Origin: Sclerurus mexicanus
Lineage: Eukaryota > Chordata > Aves > Passeriformes > Furnariidae
DNA: 64,000 bases
Reading direction: 5' to 3'
NCBI GenBank assembly: GCA_013396755.1
Contig: VWZF01002195.1
Span: 593,191-657,190, forward strand
The notes under the pieces were generated by a model, which had not been told where the DNA came from, made no database searches, and saw only the letters and a list, made by a program, of their open reading frames with translations. The position numbers were made by a program, and so were the translations under genes. Every line of letters begins with the position of its first letter. The stretch's first letter is position 1. Positions 26,407-36,487 of the stretch are shown here, piece after piece.

Positions 26407-26486
26407 AACATAAAATATCATTACATCATTTTTAGCATCATAAAACATCATGACATCATTTTATGATGATAAAACATGATCAACAT
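26407..26486. repeat. CATCAT/ATGATG-rich degenerate repeat
   Basis: Repeated ACATCA, CATCAT and TATGATGAT motifs with partial dyad symmetry around TCATTTTATGATGATAAAA. Confidence 0.6.
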
Positions 26487-27869
26487 GGGTACAGCAAAGT
26501 GCAGTAGTTGGCTGGATCGGAGCCATTTGATTTCCACTCTGATGTAATAGAGATTAGAAACTGATCAGTTTTGCAAATGCTGGAATTTACCAGTCCTGCT
26601 TTTAGTAGAATATCACTTTGCCACAACAACCAAAGACAAGTTTAGGTGAGAATTTCCGCTCTTATAGAAAACAACATGACTTTGTTCTCCATCTCGGAAA
26701 TTTTGAAGCCATGACTCAAAGGTGCCTACAGACTTGAAAGGCAGAAGGCGAGCATACAGTTGTACTAACAGTTTATTTCTTTTGAATTCTGTTTGGTGAG
26801 TGGTGAGGCCAGGCCAGTAGCTGCTGGCTGTTCAGGTTGCCTGTAATATGTGAAGCTGCTCATCTTCCTTGGGTGTGCAGATTTTCTTTGTTTTACCCCA
26901 ATCTACTTCTTTTTCGTATAACAAGCTAGGGCTCAAAACTCACTTGTTTCATACAGGATTTCAAATTCCAAGGCAGGACTTGTGTGTGGAGAAGCAATGA
27001 AGGGTATCTTTAGTCCTATTCTCTACCAGGATAGGCCAATAATTTTGGAAATTAGGGTTCTTGAGGTTTTTCTTGGGTCTGTGTCAACATCAGCAAAATT
27101 TGCAGACCAGTCTGCCATGCTTGTTTTCACAAACATATTCAGCTTAGATCTACTCAAGCAAGCAGTCTTTCCCTCTTGCTCTCTAAATATAGATAACTGC
27201 TGTACACATTCATGCATAATATGAATGGTAAAGTGATGAATTCATTAACATTTTGCAGAAATGCTTATTTCTTCTCCTCTGGGCACAGAAGAAAACAGTA
27301 TCTTCGTGCCTGCAGAAAAGACAGGCTGGATCCTACCTCCCCCCATTACCCCACTGCTGCCTTGCTCCATGCAGTTGCATGGGGTTAGCAATGACCTGTA
27401 TGTAAGGAGGGGAGCAAAGCAACTTCCCTATATAATATATACCAGTGAGCGTGCAGTTAGCCGAGCACAAACCAAGCAGTCAGGATTAATAAATCCAGGT
27501 CATTCGTGGCCGACTGTTTTTCCTGAAGAGCAGGGTGCTACAGGTCCCTGTGTTTGTGGGCTTCCTGCCCCACAGGGATGGATGGGTGCCCCACTGGGAC
27601 AGATGGATGCTTTGCTGGTGCCACTTTGAGCACTCCAGTTCCTGCTCAGGCAAGTCCGTTGGCAGTGGCTGTGCCAGATACCAATGGTCATTCCCTTAGT
27701 CTAAACCTGTGACAACCCGTGGGTAAGTGGAGAGTGATTCTGCTGTGTCCCAGCTGTGCCAGGGTACTTGGGGCCAGAAGATGCTAATCTCCAAGTTTTG
27801 AACCTCAAAGAACTTTCTCTTTACAAAAATTAGGGAATACTCAGAAACAATAAGTAGAAAGTGGAAAAA

Positions 27870-28352
27870 TCAAAGAATCATAGAACAACCCAGATTGGAA
27901 GAGACCTCATCAGATCATCTGGTCTAAGCTTTTCAGGGAAGGGTGCAACATAGATGAGATTATCTAGGACAATGTCGAATCGCATCTGGAAAAGCTCCAG
28001 TGATGGAAAGTCTGCCACATCCCTGGGGAGGTTGTTCAGTGAATGATTGTTTTCACTGTAAAGAATTTCATTCTTATGTCAAGATAAAATATCTCATAGT
28101 ACAACTTGTACTGTGGCCCCTTGTCTTCTTCATGGGGCTCTTTGTGAAGAGAGAGCCTTTGTCCTCTCTGTAGCTCCCCCTGAAATACTGAAACACTGTG
28201 ATGAGGGCTCCCCTCCAGGCTTCTCCTCTCTAGGGAAGAAGGACCTAAGTCCTTCAGCCTTTCCTCATAGGGCAGGTTCTACAGCCCACTTTGTGACCCT
28301 TCTTTGGACCCTGTCCAGTTTGTCTGTGTCTTTCTTGATTTGTAGGGTTATG
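27870..28352 (-). mobile_element. CR1 LINE fragment, 3' end at left
   Basis: It begins AAAGAATCATAGAACAACCC, follows GATTGGAAGAGACCTCATCA and runs through the antisense CR1 3' UTR (CCTGGGGAGGTTGTTCAGTG, TTTGGACCCTGTCCAGTTTG). It is moderately diverged. Confidence 0.9.
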
Positions 28353-28547
28353 CCAATGTCATTTGTGACTTGAATTCTGGGGTCAAGCCAATGTCATTCC
28401 TGGCTTAACACTGCTGTGATGCATTTTGTATCAGCTTGTTAAAACAAGCACTCTGGAGAGCCACCCCTGAGAACGGATTTAGGATGAGCCTTGTTCCTTG
28501 CCAGATGAGCTTGTTCTTGCTCACTGGTTGTGAAGGGGCTGGGGAAC

Positions 28548-29137
28548 TGTAGTGGTTTAACCTCAGCCTGCAGCCAAGCCCCACGTAGCCACTTGCTCAC
28601 TCTGCTCTGGCGGGATGGGGATAGAATTGGAAGGGTAAAAGGGATAAAACTTGTGGGTTGAGATAAAGGCAGTTGAATAGGTAAAGCAAGAGCCACATGC
28701 ACAAGCAGAGCAAAACAAGGAATTCATTCATGGCTTCCTGTGGGCAGGCAGGTCTTCAGCCGTCCGCAGGACAGGAGGGCTCCATCATGCATAACAGTGA
28801 CTTGGGAAGACAAACACCATCACTCTGAAAGTGCCCCGCTTCCTTCTGCTTCCCCCAGCTTTTATTGCTGAGCGTGACGCCATATAGTGTGGAACATCCC
28901 TGTGGTCGGCTGGGGTCAGCAGTCCCAGCTGTGTCCCCTCCCAACTCCTTTTGCACCCCCAGCCTCCTCGCTGTTGGGGTGCGGTGAGGAGCAGGAAAGG
29001 CCTTGACTCTAAGTGCTGCTCAGCAGTAACTAAAGCATCTCTGTGTTATCAGCACTGTTTCCAGCACAAATCCAAACCCCAGGCCTGCACTAGCTACTGA
29101 CATGGAAATTAATTCTATTGCAACCAAAACCAGCACA
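28548..29137 (-). mobile_element. solitary LTR of an avian endogenous retrovirus
   Basis: About 590 bp bounded by TGT at the left and ACA at the right. The + strand shows GTGGTTTAACCTCAGCCTGC near the left edge and AACCAAAACCAGCACA at the right edge, matching a solo LTR that I remember as common in birds. Sense is on the minus strand. A TATA-like AATAAAAGC lies near 28858-28866 and the poly(A)-signal position near 28670 is mutated. No internal viral genes are present. No clear target-site duplication was seen. Confidence 0.85.
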
Positions 29138-29787
29138 GTCCAGCCATCAGTGTCTGTGGGATGCTGGAGCTGGGGCATGCAGCTCCTGTGCAGTTGGTCT
29201 GCCAGACAAATTCCCATGGCCCTCCAGCTACATCCACTGCTTACCATATTAAGAACATCTGGACAAAGTGATTTATAAACTCTCTCCCTTGATAGCACTG
29301 GTTATATTTTATGTTTCAGCAATTTTCTGTATTGCTAAACTATTAGTCATGAGCAGATTTTGTGGTAAAGCCTTTCCCAGACTTTAGCCCTATTGAAGTG
29401 TGGCTGTGTCCTCACCTTTACTTCTTTTTACCCACTTCCTCTTTCAGTTTTACGCTGGCTCTTCTGGATTCGTGTCCTGGGAACATGCCTTGATTTGTGA
29501 GCTTCTGACTTGCCATTGTTAGCTCTTATAAGCCCTGCTTTTTACCTTGAAGACCAGACTGGGCTGGTGCAGCAGTGATGACTTGGTGTTTTACTCATGT
29601 TCCTCAGAGCTGATGTGTTTTCTGGGATGTGAGGACAGAAGAAGTGGTTTGCTCAGTGTCCTCAGGAGGATTTCTCAGCACCTAGCCATGCTCAAGAAAA
29701 TTTTTTTGGACTTCTGTCTCAGTCATTGCTTCATATTTTATCATCCAAGTGGTTTCTGTACTGACATCCTGTTCGTCTTTTTTATAG
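29138..29787. other. intron sequence upstream of exon 2
   Basis: Unique sequence between the solo LTR and the exon 2 acceptor. It ends in a pyrimidine-rich run and TTTTTTATAG. Confidence 0.7.
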
Positions 29788-29934
29788 GCTCCACATCTGT
29801 TTGTTACAAGCCTACCAGCCCAGTCCAGATACTGGAAGACACAGGCTTTCTTTACCAGGATCACCAGTTGTTTGCTGGCAGGCATGATGTTTCTCCACTA
29901 ACGGCTGAAGTGATCAGTGCCAAAGAAAAAGCTG
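29788..29934 (+). CDS. AMOTL1: AMOTL1 coding exon 2 (N-terminal, cassette-like)
   Basis: The exon encodes 49 codons' worth of sequence beginning (G)STSVCYKPTSPVQILED and containing YQDHQLFAGRHD. It aligns with human AMOTL1 SACYSPSSPVQVLED...FQLYSGRHE (from memory). The acceptor is TTTTTTATAG and the donor is G|GTAAGT. It begins with the last two bases of a codon and ends with the first base of one, so both flanking introns are phase 1. Its 147 nt can therefore be skipped without a frameshift. The open frame continues 5' across the acceptor to an ATG at 29547, but that upstream part is intron and shows no resemblance to AMOTL1. This N-terminal segment is specific to AMOTL1 among motins. Its molecular role is not established from sequence. 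Confidence 0.93.
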
Positions 29935-31227
29935 GTAAGTTCATGGCCACACTTCCGTACAAACCCACTGCATTTACTTCCCTTCTCATTCCTTGGTAGA
30001 GTCAAAGGGGAGTTACCTTTGACTTGATGTTATAACTCATCATCACTTGTCAGCTGTGCTTCTGGCTGATGCAGCGTTTCTGATGGTCCTTCAGGACATG
30101 GCTGCTCTTCATTGCACGACTGGACCAATGTCCATAGCTCTTTTGCTGATGGAGCAGGACTGCAAGCACCCTGTGGAAAGCTCTGTGTGGTCAATCCGTT
30201 TGGACCTCAGTTAGAGGCAATTAAAGTACATCTCCCAGGTTGCTAACATGACTAACACAGGATTGGAAATCGTGATGTATTATAAAAAGCTGCCTTGATC
30301 ATGTGACATTGGTTTTATCCACTTTCATCAGGCTTGTCTCAGGCATTGTCTAACAACCTAGACTAAGCTTTCTGGTATGTTAGGAAGACATTATTGCCTG
30401 TCTGCAAAAATGTCCAGTGTAGTGAGGCTGCTGTGTGCTGTGATCATGTGAATAAAACAGGAAGAGTTTGCTGTAACTGCAGAAACATATAAAGCAAATG
30501 AATACTTGGCTGTTGAGCAGACAGGTAGATGGAGATGTGTGTGTCTGTGTGTCTTCCTGACTCAGACATTGTTCCAAGGAGCTGACAGGCCCTGGTGGCC
30601 AGGCTGCAACCCCAACAAGTCAGGCTGGCAGGCAGATAATGTTGTTTCAGGGAAAGTAGGAGAGGTGTATCTCGTACAGCAGGTGTGGAATGAAACAGTC
30701 TAGGAATCTTCTCTCCCTTTTGAACCCCACAACCATCTTTAAGGCTTTGCCACAGAATCGTTAGTGGAAATTACCTATTCTCGTTGTTACAAGTCAAAGG
30801 CTTTTCTTTCCCTCTGGCATCTGGTTTGCATGTAAGTTATCCCACAGCACGTGCAGTAACTGATGAAACCTCGGGAAATACCTGACCTCAAGAGAAAGTT
30901 TGTTTTTTAGCTACTTTCAAATGCCAAAAAACAAATATAAGTCCTGATGAACTCCTCTGAGGATTGGAAACAGCAGGAGAGAGAAAGTTGCCAAGAATGA
31001 TCTCAAAAAACTGAACTGGAAACAGCACCTCCTTCTTGCCTGGGGCCATTGGAGGACTCTGTCTGGAGCTGTGGGCTTGTTCTCACTTTTGTCCACACTG
31101 GAATCTTTCAGAAACATTCCTCTGGGCTCAGACACTGTTCAGACAGATATCTTGGAGCACTTTTGGGTTAGGAGTGGAAGGAGAACTCCAGGAGGGGGTG
31201 ATTCCAAATCTCTCAGCCATGGCTATA

Positions 31228-31352
31228 TCATAGAATCATAGAATATGCTGAGTTGGAAAGGACCCATCAGGATCATCGAGTCCAACTCCTGTCCCTACAC
31301 AGGACACAAGAATCATACCATGTGCCTGAGAGCATTGTTCAAATGGTTCTAC
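31228..31352 (-). mobile_element. short CR1 3' fragment
   Basis: It starts TCATAGAATCATAGAATATG and continues GAGTTGGAAAGGACCCATCA and ACCATGTGCCTGAGAGCATT, which is antisense CR1 3' UTR. Confidence 0.9.
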
Positions 31353-31796
31353 ATGCTTAGCTTCAGGCAAGCTCCACTGTGTATGTAATGCAAAGATGGT
31401 ACCATTGGCTCTCAGTGACTTCAGTCATTCAGTGTAGCCAATCTGTCTGTGCTCTTTTGAAAATGCTGGTGTTACATCTATGACCATAATGTCTTCCTTG
31501 TGCTGACCCAGCAAAATTAGAATACTTAGTATTGATTCCCTTAGAAATAGCATCATCAGCCAGAAGGGAAATGGCAGTTTTAGAGGAAGATTCTAAAGCA
31601 CAGATTATTCTTTATTTAGACTGTTAGGACCCTTTTATTTTCAGTGTCATTTCACAGTTTTTCTGTGGCACATTTTACAGTTTATTTTGTCATGACACAC
31701 GGTACACTTAGGACTTCAGCATCAAAAATACAGCATCTCATTTAGTATTGGCATACAGGCCACCTCTGTAAGCCGTGCAAGGCATCTCCAGGGGGA

Positions 31797-31984
31797 GGTC
31801 AAGCACTGGAACAGGCTTCCTAGAGAGGCAGTCAATGCCCCAAGCCCGTCAGAGTTTAAAAAGACATTTGGAGAGTGGTGTTAATAAAATGCTTAACTTT
31901 TGGTCAGGCTTGAATTGGTCAGGCAGTGGGACAAGATGATCATTTTAGGTCACTTCCAGCTGAACTATCCTATCCTGTCCTGTC
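31797..31984 (+). mobile_element. short CR1 3' fragment
   Basis: It contains GCACTGGAACAGGCTTCCTA and AGAGGCAGTCAATGCCCCAA and ends in TATCCTATCCTGTCCTGTCA, a variant CR1 3' microsatellite tail. Confidence 0.85.
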
Positions 31985-32373
31985 ATATGTGCTTTAGAAA
32001 ATATTAAGTTTCCCTGGGACATGGCCTGTTCCCATGTTGACTTGGAAGGGTATTCAGAGCCATGGGCATGGGAGGCAGTGGAGCATTATGGTGGGGAGTG
32101 CCAGGGAGGGGACTGGAATATGTTTTTAGGGATCACTGCAAACAGAATTAGGGTTTAGGACTGGGGGAATGAGCAGGGAGCAGTGCCCTTCCTCCTTTGG
32201 TGGCTTCCAGCCATGTCCCTTCTGCTCCGTGGGAGACCCTGGCAGGGCACTGCCCGTGGAGTACATCCTGGGGACAGGGTCACAGGTGGGGGATGTGGGG
32301 GGGAAGGAGGAGGCGGGTATTGGACCTCCTGGGCAGCAGGGCTAATGGCAACCTTCTCTCTCTCCCTGCGCAG

Positions 32374-33259
32374 CCGAGGAGACCCTCTGCACCCTGCGCC
32401 CACCCAGCTTCCGCCGGGTCCCAGAGGCGGAGATGCGAGGGGCGGAGGAGGTGGCAGCCGGCACCGTCCTGCAGCGCCTGATCCAGGAGCGGCTGAGGTA
32501 TGGCAACCCCAGTGAGAACATGAACCTGCTGGCCATACAGCACCAGGCGACGGGCAGCGCCGGCCCCTCTAACAGCACTGCCAGCACTCTCTCTTCTGCA
32601 GAAAACCTTGCTCCCGAAGACCTGCCAATGGTCCAGCCATCAGGGCGGCAGGAACCACAGGGGCAGGAGCACCAGGGGGACGGTGCTGCGATGGAGAAGC
32701 AGCCCCGGGCCCCGCAGCCCCCTCACGGCACCGAGGAGCTCCCCACCTATGAGGAGGCCAAGGCCCAGTCTCAGTTTTTCCGTGGCCAAGCCCCGCCACC
32801 GGCCACCACTGCCGCACCAGGCTTTTATGGCTCCTCCAGCCAGAAGTCCAGGACGGAGGGCAGGCCGACAGTGAACCGGGCCAACAGCGGGCAGGCTCAT
32901 AAGGATGAAGCGCTGAAGGAGCTGAAGCAGGGCCACGTCCGCTCGCTGAGCGAGAGGATCATGCAGCTCTCACTGGAGAGGAACGGGGCCAAGCAGCACC
33001 CTCCGGCCCCAGGAGGAGGGAAGGGCTTCAAGGCAGCCCCTCCGGCTGGCAAGGCCACGGACCCGCGGGGCCCACCGCCCGAGTACCCCTACAAAGGCAA
33101 GGCAGCAGCCCCGGGCAGCAAGGCGCAGGAGCACGGGCTCTTCTATGGCGAGCAGCCGGCACAGGACGTCCTCAAGGCCGCCTACGCCGCCCCCCAGCCC
33201 GCCCGGGCAGAGCTGGCCCTCGTCCGCTACCAGCCGCCCCCAGAGTATGGGATCAGCAG
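32374..33259 (+). CDS. AMOTL1: AMOTL1 coding exon 3: WW-binding and LATS-site region
   Basis: This is the large GC-rich exon of 886 nt. The acceptor is CCCTGCGCAG and the donor CAG|GTAATG. It starts with two bases that complete an Ala codon from exon 2 and ends on two bases of a codon (phase 2). In order it encodes a linker to MRGAEEVAAG at 32433, the motin signature TVLQRLIQERLRYGNPSEN, the QEPQGQEHQ motif, and LPTY (32739-32750). HVRSLS follows at 32934-32951, with its last Ser at 32949-32951 as the LATS1/2 target. Two PPEY motifs lie at 33075-33086 and 33237-33248. In motins the L/PPxY motifs bind WW domains of YAP, TAZ and NEDD4-family ligases, and the phosphosite region binds F-actin. 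The poly-Gln run of human AMOTL1 after FRGQ is replaced by a Pro/Ala/Thr-rich stretch. The ATG at 32433 (G at -3) could start a shorter isoform, but this is inference. Confidence 0.97.
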
Positions 33260-36200
33260 GTAATGCCCGTCAGGGGGTCTGCAGGGGCGCCCGGTCCCGC
33301 CCTTGCTGAAGGAACCCTTGTCTGTGGCGCTTGGACCTCGTTTAGACATGGCCATGGTGGGGACCACGTGTTGTGGACATCACACCTTGTTGTCGGGGGG
33401 ACATAACATCCCATGGCCGGGCTGACAGGGCTGGCTGGTGGAGCCACCTGCATCTCTCAGAATGCTCTATAAAGCTCATACACCACTTACGCCCTACTTA
33501 AATCTTCCCACAGAGCTCACATGGGGCTTTCACTGTACTGGGCCCCTCATGCCAGGCCTCCTCGTGAGCACGGGTTTATTCCAAGCGCATTAAAAATAAT
33601 CCAGAGTGTTTGCTGGCAGTGCACTGATCCCTGTGAGTGGTGTGGGTCCTGCCTTCAGAGGTGAGCCTGTGCATTAAGGGCTCCTTTTCCTTGCTGTACC
33701 TGAATGCAAGTGTTTCTCTGTCTCATCACATTCTCTTTGACCTCCTGGACAGTTGCTTTGCTGGATTTGAAAGGCTGGCATTGTTTGGTGTGAATGTGAG
33801 TGGTTTTCATGCCGCAAGCTGCCTCACTGGGTCTTTCTGACACCAGAATCCCCAAAGATTTTGTTTGCATCACCTTAAGTTGCACACACTAAATTTACCC
33901 CAGCACAGGCGTGGAGAAAAGGTGGTGCAGCTTCCTTTGCTCTTCCTTTCCAAAGCGTGTAAGGGAATGCTCTGCCCTTCCTTGTTTGCAGAAGTGACAG
34001 CTTTTGTGTTAAGACAGGGAGAAGCTCAAAGCATGGCTGTGGTGACTGTTGCAAGGTGGCTGGGACCAGTGGAGTGCCTGTGCTGAGCATCATGGGTCTT
34101 CCTCCAGCTGCACATGTGTTTTGATTCCCAGCCTACAGTGCAGAGTTCATGCAATTTTTTCTAAGCAATATGATACTTTTAAAACCTCAGCAAAAATGTC
34201 TGTTTATGCAAAGAAAGAACTGTACAAATGTGAGGGCAAGTGACCATGCTTTCCTGCAGCCGTTTGTGGTGCTAGCAAACATCTCCAGCACCAAGCAGAT
34301 TCATCCCCACAGAAAATGAGCTGGTTTGGGCATTTTTATCACTCTTGGAAAATGCTGGTTCAATGCCCAGAGTCTGTTCTGCTGAGTCCATGTAATTGAG
34401 CAGACCCAGGTGCTATGTTCACTGCTTCAGCTAACTTGGAACGGTGATGGTGTCAAGTGGGAAACCCTTTGGGGCCACTTCCAAAGCCTTTCCCAGGTGC
34501 CTGATCAAGAGGGTTAATGCTGAGAAACCAGCATTTCAGTGCAGATTTCAGTGCAGTTTTCCATGCCAAGGTGCTGCTGGATCACCCCCAGCAGCCATGG
34601 GGAGAAACTCACTGTCTTGTGATGGTTGTCACTGCTCATTTCTGGTAAGTAAGCATAGTTTAACCCCCAAATCACACTGCAGTGGGAATACCTGCTGCCT
34701 CTGTGTGCTGTTTTCTTTGCATGATGGTGGAGAAATATCGCTCCTGTCAGGTACAGGGGGATATGCTGTGTAGAAAAGGACTGGCAGCATGGCAGAGCAG
34801 AGCCACTGAGTTTTGTAGACTTATTAATACAATCTTCAGTGGTGTCTTTCTTGCAACTCAACAAGGGCCTTCATACCTCTTGGTCTGCATTTGTCCCTGC
34901 TGGCTACTCCAGCGTGCTTTTACTGATGCAGGTTAGGAGGTTGGCATGGCTGGGGGTTGTTTCGCCAAAGCTAGGTTTGCTCTTAGTTGTACGGTCTCTC
35001 ATGCTTTCTTTAAGGCTGTTCAGGGCCTGATGTGCAAGTGGGTATTTTCAGGTTCTTCTTGGCTCCTTTCACGTGGTGCCTGGATTTTGGGGGATGTTTC
35101 CTGCCTACGTGTAGCTGCTTGCTGCCTGAGAGGCCCAAGCAGGACAGTTGCTGATTTTGAGACTATCTTGTTCCCTTGCTTTGTACAGTGTCAGTGACTG
35201 GGGGAAACTTTGGCTGTGCAGATGTCAGACAGCAGGCTTCTGGGTCTCAGCAAAGTGAAGGTCTTCATCCTCATCTTAGGCTTCTTTCTGTATTTTTTGA
35301 CAGAGGGATGTCAGCCTTTCATTTTGCTTGGGTGCACTAAAATATTCCTTGTTGGCATTACCTGGACTTGTTTTTAGTTAGTATGAACTGGTTTGGTTTC
35401 TTCTGTGCTCATCCCAGCTTATAATTGGCCTGATGGTCTGCAGGATCTCCTTATGGTCCTGTTACCCAGGAAGATTTGGCTGACAAAAGCTTTTGGGAAG
35501 CAACTGTAATTCCTCTTTGCTCATTCATCACTTGTCATTTCTCCATCTGCAGCAGCTGTGTTCCAGTGCATCTCTGTGCACATTTCAGGCTGTGTCACAG
35601 GATGGGCTTCCCCAGGTCTGGGGTGGTTAAAATGCAGTTTCACAAAGTGGTCTCTGCTCCAAATATTCCTCTTTGGAGTGGATAAAGATAGCTTACCCAT
35701 CCAGGGATGTCAGTCTCTACTAGAGGACTTATCTGGGCAGCAGGCCCTGAGCACTTGATGGAGAAGGGCTGGGCGCTGTGTTATACTGCGGGGTTGCTCC
35801 CAAACACAACCCTTCCTGTGGCTGTTCTCATGCTCACTGCGTCCTCCCTTACCTATGCTCTGGGGAGGTTCACTGCCAGCCACCTGGCTGGGATGGAAGA
35901 CATTGATAGAAAAGGTCAAGATAGGGGACTAACCATAAGGTTAACTGAAGGGGTAAGGTTTGTTTTCTTCTGTTAGAAGATAAAGCTAGGTGCAAAATTC
36001 CAGCTTTTGTCTCATCAGGGCGGCCTGGGAAAGAAGTTAATGGAAATAGTTTTGCCCATGGTCAAATGGGAATCTCATCTATCCCAGCATCTGTCCCTCT
36101 GTCCTGGTCATCTCACTTCCCCAGCCCATCCATCCTTGCATCCACTGGACAGGGACCATGCAAAAGGCTTCTGCGTTCCAGAAAAGAGGGGGGAGAAACA

Positions 36201-36458
36201 CAGAGCTGCATTGATTCACAAGAAGCATTCACAGACTCCAGGGATGGAAAATACCTACAGGATCACTGATCCCTCACTTCCCCCCAGTCCTTTGACAAGG
36301 GAAATGTGGCTGGAAACCGGCAAACGCTGGCAGGGAGCTGTCGAAGGAGATGGGATAACTGTAGCTGCTGTTTTAACTTCCTTTTTTTGGTTTGGCTTTT
36401 TATTTTTTAATATGATTGGTTTTAAAGGAAACATTGCCTTTATAATCATCAGGGTGAA

Positions 36459-36487
36459 ATCTTGAAATTTATTGTAAATTTCAAGAT
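36459..36487. repeat. perfect inverted repeat, 13-bp arms
   Basis: ATCTTGAAATTTA at 36459-36471 and TAAATTTCAAGAT at 36475-36487 are exact reverse complements separated by TTG. The position is inside AMOTL1 intron 3. No larger element was recognised around it. Confidence 0.9.

Larger units (their letters stand above)
19447..27869. other. probable AMOTL1 intron 1 sequence
   Basis: This long stretch lies between the CpG island and a CR1 upstream of exon 2. If the island holds exon 1, this is intron 1. Only simple repeats and random open frames were seen. Confidence 0.45.
29935..32373 (+). other. AMOTL1: AMOTL1 intron 2 (phase 1)
   Basis: A GT..AG intron of 2.4 kb containing two short CR1 fragments in opposite orientation. 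Nothing else was recognised. Confidence 0.9.

Noticed and set aside
29547..29787. In-frame ATG upstream of exon 2
   Set aside because: The open frame crosses a good splice acceptor, and the upstream peptide has no similarity to AMOTL1, so it is intron read-through.
32155..33453. Overlapping open frames on both strands near exon 3
   Set aside because: Only the AMOTL1 frame matches a known protein. The others arise from GC-rich composition.
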